Shown: positions 1 through 9,900 of the stretch, one piece after another
How positions within the stretch are numbered: position 1 is the first letter of the stretch
Layout: each line of letters opens with the position of its first letter
NCBI GenBank assembly: GCA_900321145.1
Contig: ONVB01000098.1
Location: 1-11,354 of the forward strand
Direction: 5' to 3'
DNA: 11,354 bases
Source of the DNA: an uncultured Eubacteriales bacterium
GTDB lineage: Bacteria; Bacillota; Clostridia; Lachnospirales; Lachnospiraceae
Translations under genes and position numbers: made by a program
The notes under the pieces: generated by a model
What the model was told of the DNA's origin: nothing
Seen by the model: the letters and a program-made list of their open reading frames with translations, nothing else
The model's database searches: none

Positions 1-128
1 ATCTTCTCATCGACATATTTTCCTTCACCGTCGGGGCCCCTGTGCTTAATCCTGTTCATCATAAGCTCAAGGTATTTCTCCTTGTCACGTACATCTTCAT
101 TTCCGAAAAAACCTGCTATTCCACACAT
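1..128 (-). CDS. asnB: Asparagine synthase (glutamine-hydrolysing), N-terminal part, cut by window edge
   Basis: The reading frame starts with ATG at 128 and runs off the window after 42 codons. It begins MCGIAGFFGN and continues with RIKHRGPDG, the signature of class II glutamine amidotransferases of the asparagine synthase family. Cys2, exposed after removal of Met1, is the family's glutaminase nucleophile, and the RHRGPDG-like loop belongs to the glutamine pocket. The full enzyme would use glutamine, ATP and aspartate to make asparagine in the cytosol. The ribosome binding site AGAGGA lies at 136-141, seven bases before the ATG. The gene follows murI by 73 bases on the same strand, so co-transcription is possible, but a hairpin repeat lies between them. 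The synthetase domain is outside the window, so another class II amidotransferase with the same N-terminus (for example one used in glycan modification) cannot be fully excluded. Confidence 0.88.
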   Translation of the reverse strand, partial: MCGIAGFFGNEDVRDKEKYLELMMNRIKHRGPDGEGKYVDEK

Positions 129-148
129 ACTTTTATCCTCTTAAAATC

Positions 149-186
149 AAGATCCTTCCTGCCGCTTTGCAAGCCCGAAGAATCTT
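149..186 (-). repeat. Hairpin carrying dispersed repeat copy 1, between murI and asnB
   Basis: On the minus strand AAGATTCTTC (177-186) pairs with GAAGGATCTT (149-158) as a 10-bp stem with one U-G wobble. The 18-base loop contains a smaller GCTT-GCA-AAGC hairpin. Bases 149-176 match 11268-11295 at 25 of 28 positions, and both copies sit 16-20 bases before a start codon on the same strand. There is no convincing U-tract after the stem (the next bases are GATTTTAAG), so a strong terminator is unlikely. A small mobile-type intergenic repeat, or an mRNA stability/processing hairpin, fits better. Confidence 0.6.
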
Positions 187-201
187 TTTATCTGCTTTAC
201 A

Positions 202-987
202 TCAGTTCTCAAGCAGCTTTCTGCATATCCTTACTTTATCCTCAGAAAGACTGTTTTCTATAGTTATCGTTCCTTTAGTATCCCTGTCGGTAAGAAGTCC
301 GGCTGCCTCAAGTCTTCTCCTCGTCTCGCGAGCCGTGCCCGGCCCCCCCTCGTACAGCACAATCCTGTCTCCCATCACTCTTCTCACCGTATCGGCCACA
401 AAGGGATAATGAGTGCATCCTAGAACCAGCGCATCCACCTTGTCCTTGTCAAAGGGTGCCAAAAGCTTTGAGATAAAGGCATAGAGCTCGTCCGATGCCG
501 TATCGCCGCGCTCCACAAACTCCATCAGTCCCGGGCAGGGAAGAGGGATTATATGAGCCATCTCCACATACCTGTCCATGAGATTATGAAACTTTTCATT
601 TCTTATAGTCATCGGCGTTGCCATCACTATCACGTTCGGCATAGTTCCTGCCCTGTCCATGACAGCAGGCTTAAGCGCCGGTTCTATCCCGACTATCGTA
701 TAATCGGGGTAAGTCTCGCGAAGAGGGCGAACCGCAGCGCTTGTCGCCGTATTGCAGGCCACAACGCAGGCCTTCATGCCCTTGTCCCTGAAGCCCTCAA
801 CAAGTTCGAAAACTCTTTTCCTTACCTCTTCCGTGGTCTTGGTCCCGTAAGGCGCATAAGCCGAGTCCCCGAAATAGTAGAAGTCCTCATGCGGCATGAT
901 CTCTTTCAACGCCCTTAATACACTTATCCCTCCCACCCCGGAATCAAATACCGCGATGGGGGCATTTCTGGCAAATGTTTCAGTCAT
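202..987 (-). CDS. murI: Glutamate racemase
   Basis: This 261-residue protein interconverts L- and D-glutamate without a cofactor and supplies D-glutamate for peptidoglycan in the cytosol. Length and motifs match the family. DSGVGG is at residues 15-20 and GDSAYAPYG at 40-48. The first catalytic cysteine is C78 in ACNTATSAA, and the second is C191 in LGCTHYPF, followed by H193. The ATG at 987 gives the normal spacing to the DSGVGG motif. Only a weak AAAGG lies about 12 bases before it, so initiation may be modest. The gene has its own promoter (1035-1063) and is separated from the upstream operon by the terminator at 1127-1167. asnB follows on the same strand. Nothing in the gene looks broken. 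Confidence 0.96.
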   Translation of the reverse strand: MTETFARNAPIAVFDSGVGGISVLRALKEIMPHEDFYYFGDSAYAPYGTKTTEEVRKRVFELVEGFRDKGMKACVVACNTATSAAVRPLRETYPDYTIVGIEPALKPAVMDRAGTMPNVIVMATPMTIRNEKFHNLMDRYVEMAHIIPLPCPGLMEFVERGDTASDELYAFISKLLAPFDKDKVDALVLGCTHYPFVADTVRRVMGDRIVLYEGGPGTARETRRRLEAAGLLTDRDTKGTITIENSLSEDKVRICRKLLEN

Positions 988-1034
988 TGTCTTATCCGAC
1001 CTTTACTGCTTTTATTTAATACACAAACAGCGGT

Positions 1035-1063
1035 ATTATATCACGAAACTTTACTATGATAAA
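1035..1063 (-). promoter_or_regulatory. Extended -10 promoter for murI
   Basis: The minus strand reads TGATATAAT: a perfect TATAAT at 1035-1040 with the TG of an extended -10 at 1042-1043. A poor -35 candidate, TTTATC, lies at 1058-1063 with a 17-base spacer; the extended -10 compensates. Transcription should start near 1028, giving a leader of about 40 bases before murI. Confidence 0.7.
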
Positions 1064-1126
1064 GCGTTTTATAAAATCCGTTCATCATCCCGCCATATCA
1101 ATCATTACAATTCGGCGATTGAATAC

Positions 1127-1167
1127 AAAAAAATCGGAGAAAGCCCTTATCACAAAGCTTTCTCCGA
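1127..1167 (-). terminator. Intrinsic terminator ending the giant gene/GNAT operon
   Basis: On the minus strand TCGGAGAAAGC (1157-1167) pairs perfectly over 11 bp with GCTTTCTCCGA (1134-1144), across a 12-base loop, and is followed by seven Ts (1127-1133). It lies 65 bases after the annotated stop of the last GNAT gene. It is only 24 bases after the stop (1192-1194) that this gene would have without its apparent frameshift. Confidence 0.9.
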
Positions 1168-1191
1168 CTGCAAATATCACCAGATCAAATT

Positions 1192-1253
1192 TTATTTCGC
1201 ACCCTGCTCGAAGGTTACTTCCTTGGGAAGCATCAGATATATCTGATCATATA
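1192..1253 (-). other. Out-of-frame C-terminal remnant of the last GNAT gene (suspected frameshift)
   Basis: Past the point where the GNAT protein ends as GKAVYMIRYI-stop, another frame reads YDQIYLMLPKEVTFEQGAK and stops with TAA at 1192-1194. Removing two bases (one AT of the TATAT at about 1249-1253) joins the two into GKAVYDQIYLMLPKE. That resembles the end of the neighbouring paralogue, KADTVYMAKRKI. The overlap TGATG could also let a ribosome restart at the ATG of MLPKE, but a 13-residue peptide seems less likely than a lost tail. Confidence 0.6.
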
Positions 1254-2093
1254 AACTGCCTTACCGGTCTCACTAAGGAATCTTCCGAAGAGGCTTTTCG
1301 TCATCTTCACGACTGCGGGGTTAAATGCATGAAAATGAACCGACGTCTCATTATACTTGTCACATGTCCAATCACATGCATTCTTAAGCAAACTCATAGC
1401 TATCCGCGGATCCTCAGGCTTTAAGCTGCACATATAATCGACGGATATATAGTCCGTCTCTTCCCTTATAAGAAGGATTCCGCAGATCTCGCCATCCTCG
1501 TCGATCGCGACCGCACTCACATCAGCATCATAAAAGCTTCTGTTCTTCGGGATCATATAATAGTCAGCAGAAGCCCTGTCTTTCTTTTCATGCCTTAATT
1601 CTCCGAGCTTATCAAGAAGCTTTCCGTAAGCCGAACCCGAAACATGTTTAAGCCGAACCACATTTCCGTCCGTGATCTTACTGTCCAGCTTTTTTCCAAG
1701 CGCTATCTCGATGGACGACAGTGACGCCGACAATACCGGTGACTCGTTGATCATTTCAAATCCGTTTGCCTCCGCAAAGCTTCGGATATCCCGCTCATCA
1801 TCATCCTCAAACAGACTTAAGGTCAGGGCACCGACTCCGACAGCCTTTGCGACAGTCACTATCAATCTGAGCATATCTGTCGCTACTCCCTGTCGCTTCC
1901 AAGCAGGAAGAACATAGGCATAGGTCACATCCCAGGTATCCGATCTGACTGCTTTGGTAAGCATCACGCCGCAAAGTTCATCTTCCGACAACGCACACAC
2001 AGCCATATTACTTTCTTCCATCAGTTCATCAGGTACCACGCCTGCAAGCTGGATTTTGTCCTCATCTCTCAATATCGTTATCGTCATCATCAT
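1233..2093 (-). CDS. GNAT-family N-acetyltransferase, tandem double-GNAT, C-terminus probably frameshifted
   Basis: The protein has 286 residues and looks like two GNAT folds in a row. The first half has the classic acetyl-CoA loop: strand TYAYVLPAWKRQGVATDML (residues 57-75; K66, Q68, G69 and A71 are at the pyrophosphate-binding positions) and the motif-B-like FAEANGFE (106-113). The second half (about 150-286) has a strand pair with EDGEICGILLIREE and the helix RIAMSLLKNA, but no clear acetyl-CoA loop. Three ATGs follow each other at the start; AGGA lies three bases before the first, so the second or third may be used. It begins 15 bases after the previous gene and is the last gene of the operon. 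Its stop at 1233 appears to result from a 2-base insertion that replaces 19 native residues with MIRYI. The substrate is unknown; acetylation of a small molecule or of a protein are both possible. Confidence 0.82.
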   Translation of the reverse strand: MMMTITILRDEDKIQLAGVVPDELMEESNMAVCALSEDELCGVMLTKAVRSDTWDVTYAYVLPAWKRQGVATDMLRLIVTVAKAVGVGALTLSLFEDDDERDIRSFAEANGFEMINESPVLSASLSSIEIALGKKLDSKITDGNVVRLKHVSGSAYGKLLDKLGELRHEKKDRASADYYMIPKNRSFYDADVSAVAIDEDGEICGILLIREETDYISVDYMCSLKPEDPRIAMSLLKNACDWTCDKYNETSVHFHAFNPAVVKMTKSLFGRFLSETGKAVYMIRYI

Positions 2094-2108
2094 ACATCCT
2101 ATACTTTA

Positions 2109-2963
2109 TCACACGCTAATTTTTTTCTCACCCCTTAAGGCCGGGATACCCTTTTTGTCCGGGAACAGCTTTTTTATCAGCTGTGCGGTTGCCTTATTAT
2201 GTCTTCTGAGCAAAACCATATCACCCGGTGTGAGCATCTCCGAGGCAGTGCGGATAGCATGACATATCATATAAAGAAGATTGATATTCGCATCCGGCTG
2301 CTGTGCAAAAAGAAGCTCCACCCTGAACGGTCCCTCTTCGCTCTCATGTATGAGCATCAGGCCGGTCACTTTGTCGTCAGTCTGTATGCAGCAGGAGATG
2401 TCAGGATCGAATCTCGACATCGGCAGGTAGGGCAAGTCCTCTAAGATACCATACTTCCCGTGAAACACACTTGTCATGATACCTGCCTTAAACTGTCTGG
2501 CTGTGATCTCGGAAATCGGCTGTATGTAATCGGGAACTCTCTTTTTGGTCAGCTTAAGCGATTCAAGCTCTTCTACCGTCACACAGATATCTCTGCTCTC
2601 GGAACTCCCGACAGAGTAACCCGCCTGTGATAAAGCTTCTCTCTCGGCTTCGCTCAACTTAGGAAACTCAAAGAAAAACCTGCTTACCTCGTCATACTCA
2701 GCTTCCTCTTCCAAAGCATTCAGCATGTCTGTACCGTCTTTGGCACCCGCAGCATAAAACCACAGTATCTCCGCTGTCGTCGCTATATCCGTATCCTCGG
2801 AATTCTTCAATTCCCAAAAGACCGCCGCTGTCATAGCACCCGACCTTTCATCCTCGCCGACAAGTCCTCTGCAATACTCCCGCTTGATATCGCACAGCAA
2901 TTCAGGAGGTATCAGGTCCCGATATACTCTCGTATTCTCTTCAGTCAATTCCTTGATCTTCAA
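2109..2963 (-). CDS. Degenerate GNAT-like protein, paralogue of its operon neighbours
   Basis: The 284-residue protein starts with TTG at 2963, preceded at seven bases by AGAGGAG. No in-frame ATG is placed as well, so the rare start is likely real. Its layout parallels the next upstream protein: VFWEL (48-52) followed by AEILWFYAAGAKDGTDML (64-81) in the first half, and RFDPDISCCIQTDDKVTGLM then LIHESEEG in the second. The first-half loop AKDGTDM keeps only the central glycine (G77) of the R/Q-x-x-G-x-G/A acetyl-CoA signature, so binding of acetyl-CoA is doubtful. It sits 42 bases after the preceding gene and 15 before the next, within one transcription unit. There are no membrane segments or signal peptide. 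I infer a GNAT fold from the arrangement and from comparison with the two neighbours, not from an intact active site. A binding or regulatory role is as likely as catalysis. Confidence 0.68.
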   Translation of the reverse strand: MKIKELTEENTRVYRDLIPPELLCDIKREYCRGLVGEDERSGAMTAAVFWELKNSEDTDIATTAEILWFYAAGAKDGTDMLNALEEEAEYDEVSRFFFEFPKLSEAEREALSQAGYSVGSSESRDICVTVEELESLKLTKKRVPDYIQPISEITARQFKAGIMTSVFHGKYGILEDLPYLPMSRFDPDISCCIQTDDKVTGLMLIHESEEGPFRVELLFAQQPDANINLLYMICHAIRTASEMLTPGDMVLLRRHNKATAQLIKKLFPDKKGIPALRGEKKISV

Positions 2964-3005
2964 TCTTAAGCTCCTCTGACGCCTTTTTTGGTTTTCAATT
3001 ACCGA

Positions 3006-3854
3006 TCATATCTTTCGTTTAGCCATATATACCGTATCTGCTTTCCTGTGTGGAAGAAGCTTTCCCACAAAGCTGAAAAGTTCACTGCTGTGTCTGTACA
3101 AAAGAACACTGTTTTCCCTACCGTACTTTTTAAGTGCCGCATTAAGCGAATACTGCATGAGGCTCAGTATATCTTCCTTAACCTTCGTTTCCTCAACATT
3201 CAGATAGTCGATCACCAGAACTCCCGAAGGCCTGCGGTGAACCAGCAAAAATCCTTTGACTATACCGTCTATATGCAGGCACGACGACACCTGAGGTTCG
3301 AACCAGAACATGGGAATATCGTTCAGATCCTTCATAAATCCTTTTTTATCTCCTGAAGTACATTTCTCGATGCCCTGTCTGAACTGCTCGACCATAATGG
3401 AATCAATCCCCGTTATGTATCCGGGAATCTCTTTACCCGACAGTGCCTTAAGCTCTGCGAGTTCACCGAGAGTCACCGTAAGGCCCGGACTCTCTTCCTG
3501 TATTATCCCGAATTCCGCCTCTTCAAGCAAGTCTTTTTTAGATTCATCCGATAAAGGAAACTCATATATGCTTTCCTTGATCCTCTTGCCGGCTATCTCC
3601 TTTGCATACTCGCCAAGAAGCTTTCGCCCGTTTTTTTGTCCGTCAAACCAAAGCCAAAGTATCTTGGATACGAAATATCTGTCCCTGCCGGGTGCGGTCA
3701 GCTCCCAGATTATCACTCCGTGAAGCTTCCCGTACCCGTCATCACACAGTGCTATCCCGCGAACAGGATCCCTGCTTATGTTTTCTGCAACATCGGCATC
3801 TATCTTGTCGATGAACAAATTTATATTTTCTTCTGTTATCTTAACACTTTTCAC
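3006..3854 (-). CDS. GNAT-like protein, paralogue following the giant gene
   Basis: This protein has 282 residues. The start is GTG at 3854, eight bases after GAGG. It aligns along its length with the next gene product: VIIWEL (47-52) with VFWEL, KILWLWFDGQKNGRKLL (64-80) with EILWFYAAGAKDGTDML, and WFEPQVSSCLHIDGIVKGFL with RFDPDISCCIQTDDKVTGLM. The loop QKNGRK (73-78) matches the acetyl-CoA signature at Q and G, but has lysine where glycine or alanine is normal. The C-terminus, KADTVYMAKRKI, is the reference that exposes the likely frameshift in the last GNAT gene. The gene lies 46 bases behind the giant gene with no terminator between, so the two are probably co-transcribed. Its substrate is unknown, and it may be a weakened or non-catalytic GNAT. 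Confidence 0.7.
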   Translation of the reverse strand: MKSVKITEENINLFIDKIDADVAENISRDPVRGIALCDDGYGKLHGVIIWELTAPGRDRYFVSKILWLWFDGQKNGRKLLGEYAKEIAGKRIKESIYEFPLSDESKKDLLEEAEFGIIQEESPGLTVTLGELAELKALSGKEIPGYITGIDSIMVEQFRQGIEKCTSGDKKGFMKDLNDIPMFWFEPQVSSCLHIDGIVKGFLLVHRRPSGVLVIDYLNVEETKVKEDILSLMQYSLNAALKKYGRENSVLLYRHSSELFSFVGKLLPHRKADTVYMAKRKI

Positions 3855-3900
3855 TATAATGTCCTCAGATCTATCGCCGTCATCAGATTTATATCAATGT

Positions 3901-6900
3901 CTATTCGTTTACATTTGTCTTTCTTCCGGCTTCTCTTTGCGCTTCATTCATAACAGGAACATTTTCTTCCTGCTGATGCTGCGGCTGATGAGCAACTGCA
4001 AGCGGAGCTTCTATGATCTCCACACCCTGATTCCTTATAGCACGTCTGCGCTTTATGATACTGATATTTGCCTTCTTTCCGTAGGTCTTATCCGTCTCAC
4101 GCGCGATTTCCTTATCCTCTGCATTCTGGGCGCCGTATTTCTCGATCTTTACATAGTCCGGATCGGTCGAGCGTCTTGAAAGCCCGCGCTCCTTGTTGAT
4201 CTTAGCTACAAAATCGGCGATCAGGTGTCTTGCACCGGGAGTATACTTCCATACCACGGCAAGCGCATCAAGGCCGTTCTCAAATCTCGCCTGACCGTCC
4301 CAGCTGCTTCTCTTCTTCATCTTGTTGCCCATATACTCAAATGCAGCCTTCAATATAGCCTCATTCTTACGGGCAACAACAAGCGCATCATAAGGCTGTG
4401 CGTCTGTTACCTCCATCTCGGCAGCTTCCTTAACCGCCCTTACAAGCTTCTGATATGCCTCACTTCTCTTCTCGGGTTCCACGTTGTCCATCATGTTGAA
4501 ATGAAGCTTGTCCATATCCTTTACATAAGACACACAATCATCCTTATTTGCTATGCCATAGATATCCCTCGACATGCTCTTTTCAAGGTCCTTCATGCCC
4601 TCAGCGCCCGAAATGCTTTCTTTAAGCGAAGCATCTCTGTAGCGCTCCCACAATAAAGCCTCATCCTTTAAGTATTCATTCTTAAACTGTTCTGCCTTTT
4701 TGTCAAGTGTCTTCCTGGAGAACTTGACACCCTCCTCGGCAAGCTTTACGGCAGCGATCGCATAAGACGTGTAATGAAGTATGTCCACATGCTTTGTAAG
4801 CGAGTTTTTAAGCTCACCAATGGCGGCATAAACCTCCTCGTAGGATCTCGTACCGTTTATTCGTGTCTTTAATGCATCATTCAGGCGTCGGCTTTCTCTC
4901 GGATCCACATTCTGATGGTGCGGCTTCTTGGCATCCACGACCTCCTCAAGCTTCATGATATGCTCGGTAATCCTTACGGAAGCGGCGTCTATATCATTTA
5001 TATACTTGAGCGACCTCTCATCGACTTTACCGTTACCCACAAAGCTCTTTATATAATTGCAAAGCGTACTTATATGCTCCTGCTTAAACGGCGCAAGGCT
5101 TGCTATGGAGTCTATAACCGCCTCATCGGTATTCGCAGGAAGAAGATTAAATATCGCGCAGGCAAGATTGGTGTCATTCTTGGTCATCTTCTTATCCTGA
5201 TCAGTCTTGAAAAGCTTCTCGCAGAAGCGATCATAATTGATACCTCCCCCGGCGAGAGTTTTGTCAGGATTGACAAGCTCGATCTCCGCACTTCTCTCCA
5301 AAGTATATACGACACGAAGCGCGCTTATCTGTTTCTTTAAGTTCTCCTCATATTCCGGAGAATTTGAATTAAGTCTCTTTCCTTCCTCATCAAGATGCTC
5401 AAAGTCCTTTATCTTGGAAAATACTCTCTTCTTTCTTGCATTCTCCTTCTTTTCTGCAGCCTTCCTTTGTTCCTCGGCAAGCCTTTTCGCTTCTCTCTTG
5501 TCCGTGACAACCTTCTTGGCATCCTCTGCTGCCTGTCTTTTTTCGGTAATACTCTTATATACCTTGTCGCTTTTCCTATAGCCTTCTGCTGTATACCCCT
5601 TCTTACACTGGGCAAGCTGGATCTTTATACCCGAATCAAAGGAGACATGCTTGTAATATTTTTCATCAAATACACTCTTCGCTCTGTTACAGAACTTCTC
5701 TATCTTTCCGATCACCTTATCATCAGCTTTGTTTTCCTTCAGCTTCGCTATTCCGGTTTCTATCTCGTCAGCAGCTGCAGTGTAGGTAAGCAGAGAGTTT
5801 TCCTCGTCAAATTCGGATATTTTCTTTATTTCATTCAGAACATCACCGATATCTTCATTCTTGAGCTCTTCAAGAAGATCATCTGCGAGATCTACAACCT
5901 TGTACACCTTTGTCATCAAACTGTACAGTTCGGGTTCGATCTTCTCAGCTTCCTGTGCATAAACAAGGTCCTTATCTTTAGGCACATCCACAGATACTAT
6001 TTTACCGACTCCGTCAAATTCAGCCTTGATTGGGAAAGAACCCTTTCTGTCAAAGGCAAGGTTCATCTCATACAGCCGATAAAGGCCCCTGGAGTGCGTC
6101 ACATCTATGAACATCTTTCTCTCTTTTGCTTTGAGATCGTCCTCATTCAATCCGATGCTGATAAGTGTTCTTCTCAGCATCGCGGCATGTGCTATCACGC
6201 TTGTCTTTCCCGTTTTGACCGGATTGGAAAGCTTATTGAAGTAGCCCTCTGTAAGCATCTGCTCTCTTGCATATTTCAGTCTTCCGAATCCGTACGGTTC
6301 TCCTCCGAGCTCCTTCGAAGCCGTCAATTCACTTTGCATAGTTTCAAGAGTATACAGCTCCGTACTGGCAACGGTACCGTTTTTAAACAGCATCTCCATC
6401 CATGTGTCATGCAGCTTGTTCAATTCTGCCTTTGAAAGCTTCTGTAAATAATCTCTCGAAACCTTCTCTTCCGTTCCCGAATTGATGCCCGCCTCAAAGA
6501 GTTTAAGCAAAAGCTCAAGATTCTTCGCAGGATCTTTTCTGCTGTCATTTAATTCTTTTAATGCGGCTTTTTGGAGCTCGGCTGTTATTTTATATTCATT
6601 CTCTTTAAAGAAGTCGATTTCTTCCTTTATCTGTGCAAACATGGGATCTTTGCCATATTCTTTGATAAAGCCCTTATACCAATGAAGCAAATTCAGCTTG
6701 TCCACGGCACTTTTAACCGCAAAGTTTCCTTCGCCGTCGCCTCGTACCAGTCCATCAAAACGAAGAAAATCCGCCTGTTTCTTTCTTGCTTCCTTATCGC
6801 CATTTTTAACAAGGATGGCATTCTTTCTGACAGCGGTACGTACCGCGAGATTGACTGCTCCCATCGCTCTGACCAGGCTTTTCTCCGATTCGTCCCAGCC

Positions 6901-9900
6901 GTCTATATTCATGGTTATCACAGATTTATATATTTTATGACTCATGCATATACTGCTGTCATTATCATATTCTCCGATATAGTTTGAGACAGGCACGGTG
7001 CATATAGTATCCACTTCTTTATCTCCACCGTTTGTTATACCCTTTCTCAGCATTTCTACGGCACTATCGTACTCTGCTCTTATCTTATCCCATTGTTCAT
7101 CTATATTCTCTCTGATCAGCCCGTTTCCCCTGCGGATCATATCAGTGATACTTCCGGTCATCATCATGTAACCATGAAGAGTATTCCTGCTGTTTTCGAT
7201 ACGTGTTACAGACTCATATATCTCGACTACAGACTTGCCTTTAAGATTTGCGGTAAAAGGTCCATTCTTCACGAATTCCAACATCTTTCGGAGTGTCGGA
7301 TCTTCTTCACAGAGTTTTTTAAGATCGACCTTTCTGTAATCACTTAAATATGCAAGGTTATCAAAATACTCCGCTAATTCTTTATGTCCCGCAGCTTTAG
7401 CTTCGTCGGAGCGCAACTTGAACGATGCACATATCTCATCCAAAGCCATGCAATAATCATTGGCGCTCTTGAAGCTTTCCTTTTCATAACCCGCACCGAG
7501 TCCCTCTATCTCGATCTGCTGCTTAGCCGCAGGAGAGATCATCTCCCACTGATACTTCAATTCGCCCTTCTTACGCTCGACAAAATCCCTGTTGCCTTTC
7601 TTCTTGGCCTCTCTCGCAACGGCTTTTTCTATAGTGCTCTTCATTTTCTCATAAAGCGCACTGTCAGAAGTCTTTATCTCAACGGCAGGAGTAGCAAGTA
7701 TCTTCTCCATCTCTTTCTTTGTAAATACTCCGTTGAAGCCTGCAAAATCACTTACATAACAGGTATCGATAAGATCCTTGTTTACTCTTGAGATTACTTT
7801 TTCATCATAATCTTCTTTATTTACAATATTCTGACCATTATAAGTAAACTCGGCTAAAAGTTTTGATTTGACTTTTAACTCGAGCGGCACGCTCTCATCC
7901 CAGTAATTCATCATGGTACCGCATGCTGTATCGATTGCGCTAAGCATCGCCTTATCCAACTCGAACTGAACGCCGTACTCCTCTTTAAACCAGTACATTT
8001 GGGCTATCTCAAGCGGATTGTTTTTGCTCTTTTTATTATCCTTACTGAATACGAGCCCCTGACCTTCAAGGATCGTGACAAAACCGTTCATTATGGATGC
8101 CGCCCAGAGCTTGGTATGACGAAGTCTGCGTGCCTGTTCCACACTTCCGGCCTGTTTTGCGTTCGGCAGCTTCAGATTCTCTTTTTTAAGAATACGCATA
8201 GCCTCGTCCATCATTTTGCCGTACCACGATAAATTCTTTTCCGCTTGTCTGCGCTTAAGCTTCCCTGCTGCAGCTCCTATCAGTCCGTTCTTCTTATAGT
8301 CCTCGATCAGGCTTTTACCGAGTGCCTTCTTTTCTTCGGGACTTGCATTATAAAGGTCATCAAGGGTCATCTTCTTTATGCCCAGGGCATACATATATAC
8401 AAACGGTCTTGCATCCATCGGATCTTCTATCGTTATGCCAAAGCCTTCAAAAGTTTTGAGAACATCCTTGTCAGACATATCAAAGAAGTCGACCCAATCA
8501 AGCTTCTCCACGAACGGTGTCGGCTTATACTCGGTATCATCTTCGGGAGCCTCTTCTTTTTTTGCCTTTTCTTCTTTAACCTCATCCTCGATGACTTCTT
8601 CTTCAACTTCTTCTTCAACTTCTTCTTTAACTTCTTCCTTGGCTTCCTCTCCTTCCGCTACCTCTGCAGCTGTCTCGCCTTCTTCGAATACCATCTCTTC
8701 CGGAACAGCCTCAGCTTCCGACTTAACTTCCTCTTTATTCTCTTTGACCTCGGCTTTAACCTTGACTTCCTCTTTGATCTCTGCGGGCTGCCAGTTTTTC
8801 TCGACAGTTTTCTCCATGGCAAGTATGTTTTCTATCCTCTTTACTTCCGCAGCATCCGCTTTCTTGGTCTCCTCCTCACGGGCCTTCTCAGCCTCTTCCT
8901 TCGTACGGATTTCCTTCATCGGTACAATCTTGTCCAGTTTTGTAAGTTCGGTCCCTGCATCATTGAAAATAATCGGCCGATATCCTACAAGGTTCTCTCC
9001 GCCTTCTCCAAGCTTAGTTATCACCACCTGCTTGGTTATTTCCGCCTGTTTTGCTTTATTACGATAGTCTACCGAATTAGCGCCCAGAATATAGCTTTCA
9101 TCGTAAACATCTATCAGCTCACTCTTTGCATTCTCTTTATATGCAAAACCGCCGGTGTTCGATATATCATAGTGATTAACAGACTTGCCATATATTTTAT
9201 TCTTCATCAGGATCAACGGGTTCTCATATGCCTCTAAGGCCAGGAAGGTCTCATCAAACTTAGTGGTCAAAGGCTTCAACGCACCACCGGAATACCTCTT
9301 CTTGATGTATTCTATGGTAGAATGATCCCCTTTGTTGACGATCATCTTCTTATTCGTGCCACGACCGTCTTGATAATAATGCGGGTTCTCCAATTCATAT
9401 ATCTCGTAATGATCCCCGTTAACAAATACATCATCCATGATCTTCTTGATGTTCATGGCTCTGATCATCTTGTAATTGGAATACATTGTTTTCTTTGCAT
9501 TTTCTGATGTAAGAGCCTTAGCCAGGGTACCTTGCGCATTTTCATTAAGGAGAGTATCTATTTCCTCTTCCTTTAACTCAAGTTTTTTATAATTGATCTT
9601 TTTCGTATTCACATTATGTGCTTTCGTGGTATTGGATATTCCGAGCCATGCAAGATTTATCTCACCGCGTGCATTGAGCTCTAATTTATCCAAAGAATTA
9701 ACATCCTTCCCCTCTAAGTCACCGAGAAGATTAAGCTCTGTCACAGTCTTTATTATCGCACGGTCTTTCTTGTCGGTTTCGCTGTCAGATATGGCATTGT
9801 TCGCTATATTAAAGCTGCGTAGTGTGTTTATCAGATTGATATCACGCGCAAACTTATATTCATTGGTTTTGGACAGATCATCTCTGTACGACCCGCTATA

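Noticed and set aside
1233..1260. Programmed -1 frameshifting to make the longer GNAT C-terminus
   Set aside because: No X XXY YYZ slippery heptamer lies in frame at the site, and the nearest stable hairpin is the terminator about 80 bases on. A mutation or sequencing error explains it more simply.
5395..6435. Plus-strand frame of 346 codons inside the giant gene
   Set aside because: It is cysteine- and hydrophobic-rich without family motifs and lies wholly opposite a coherent coding frame. It is a shadow.
8245..9237. Long open frame of 330 codons on the plus strand opposite the giant gene
   Set aside because: It has a low-complexity Phe/Leu/Ser-rich translation that mirrors the Glu/Lys-rich linker on the other strand, with no ribosome binding site or known motif. 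It is an antisense shadow.
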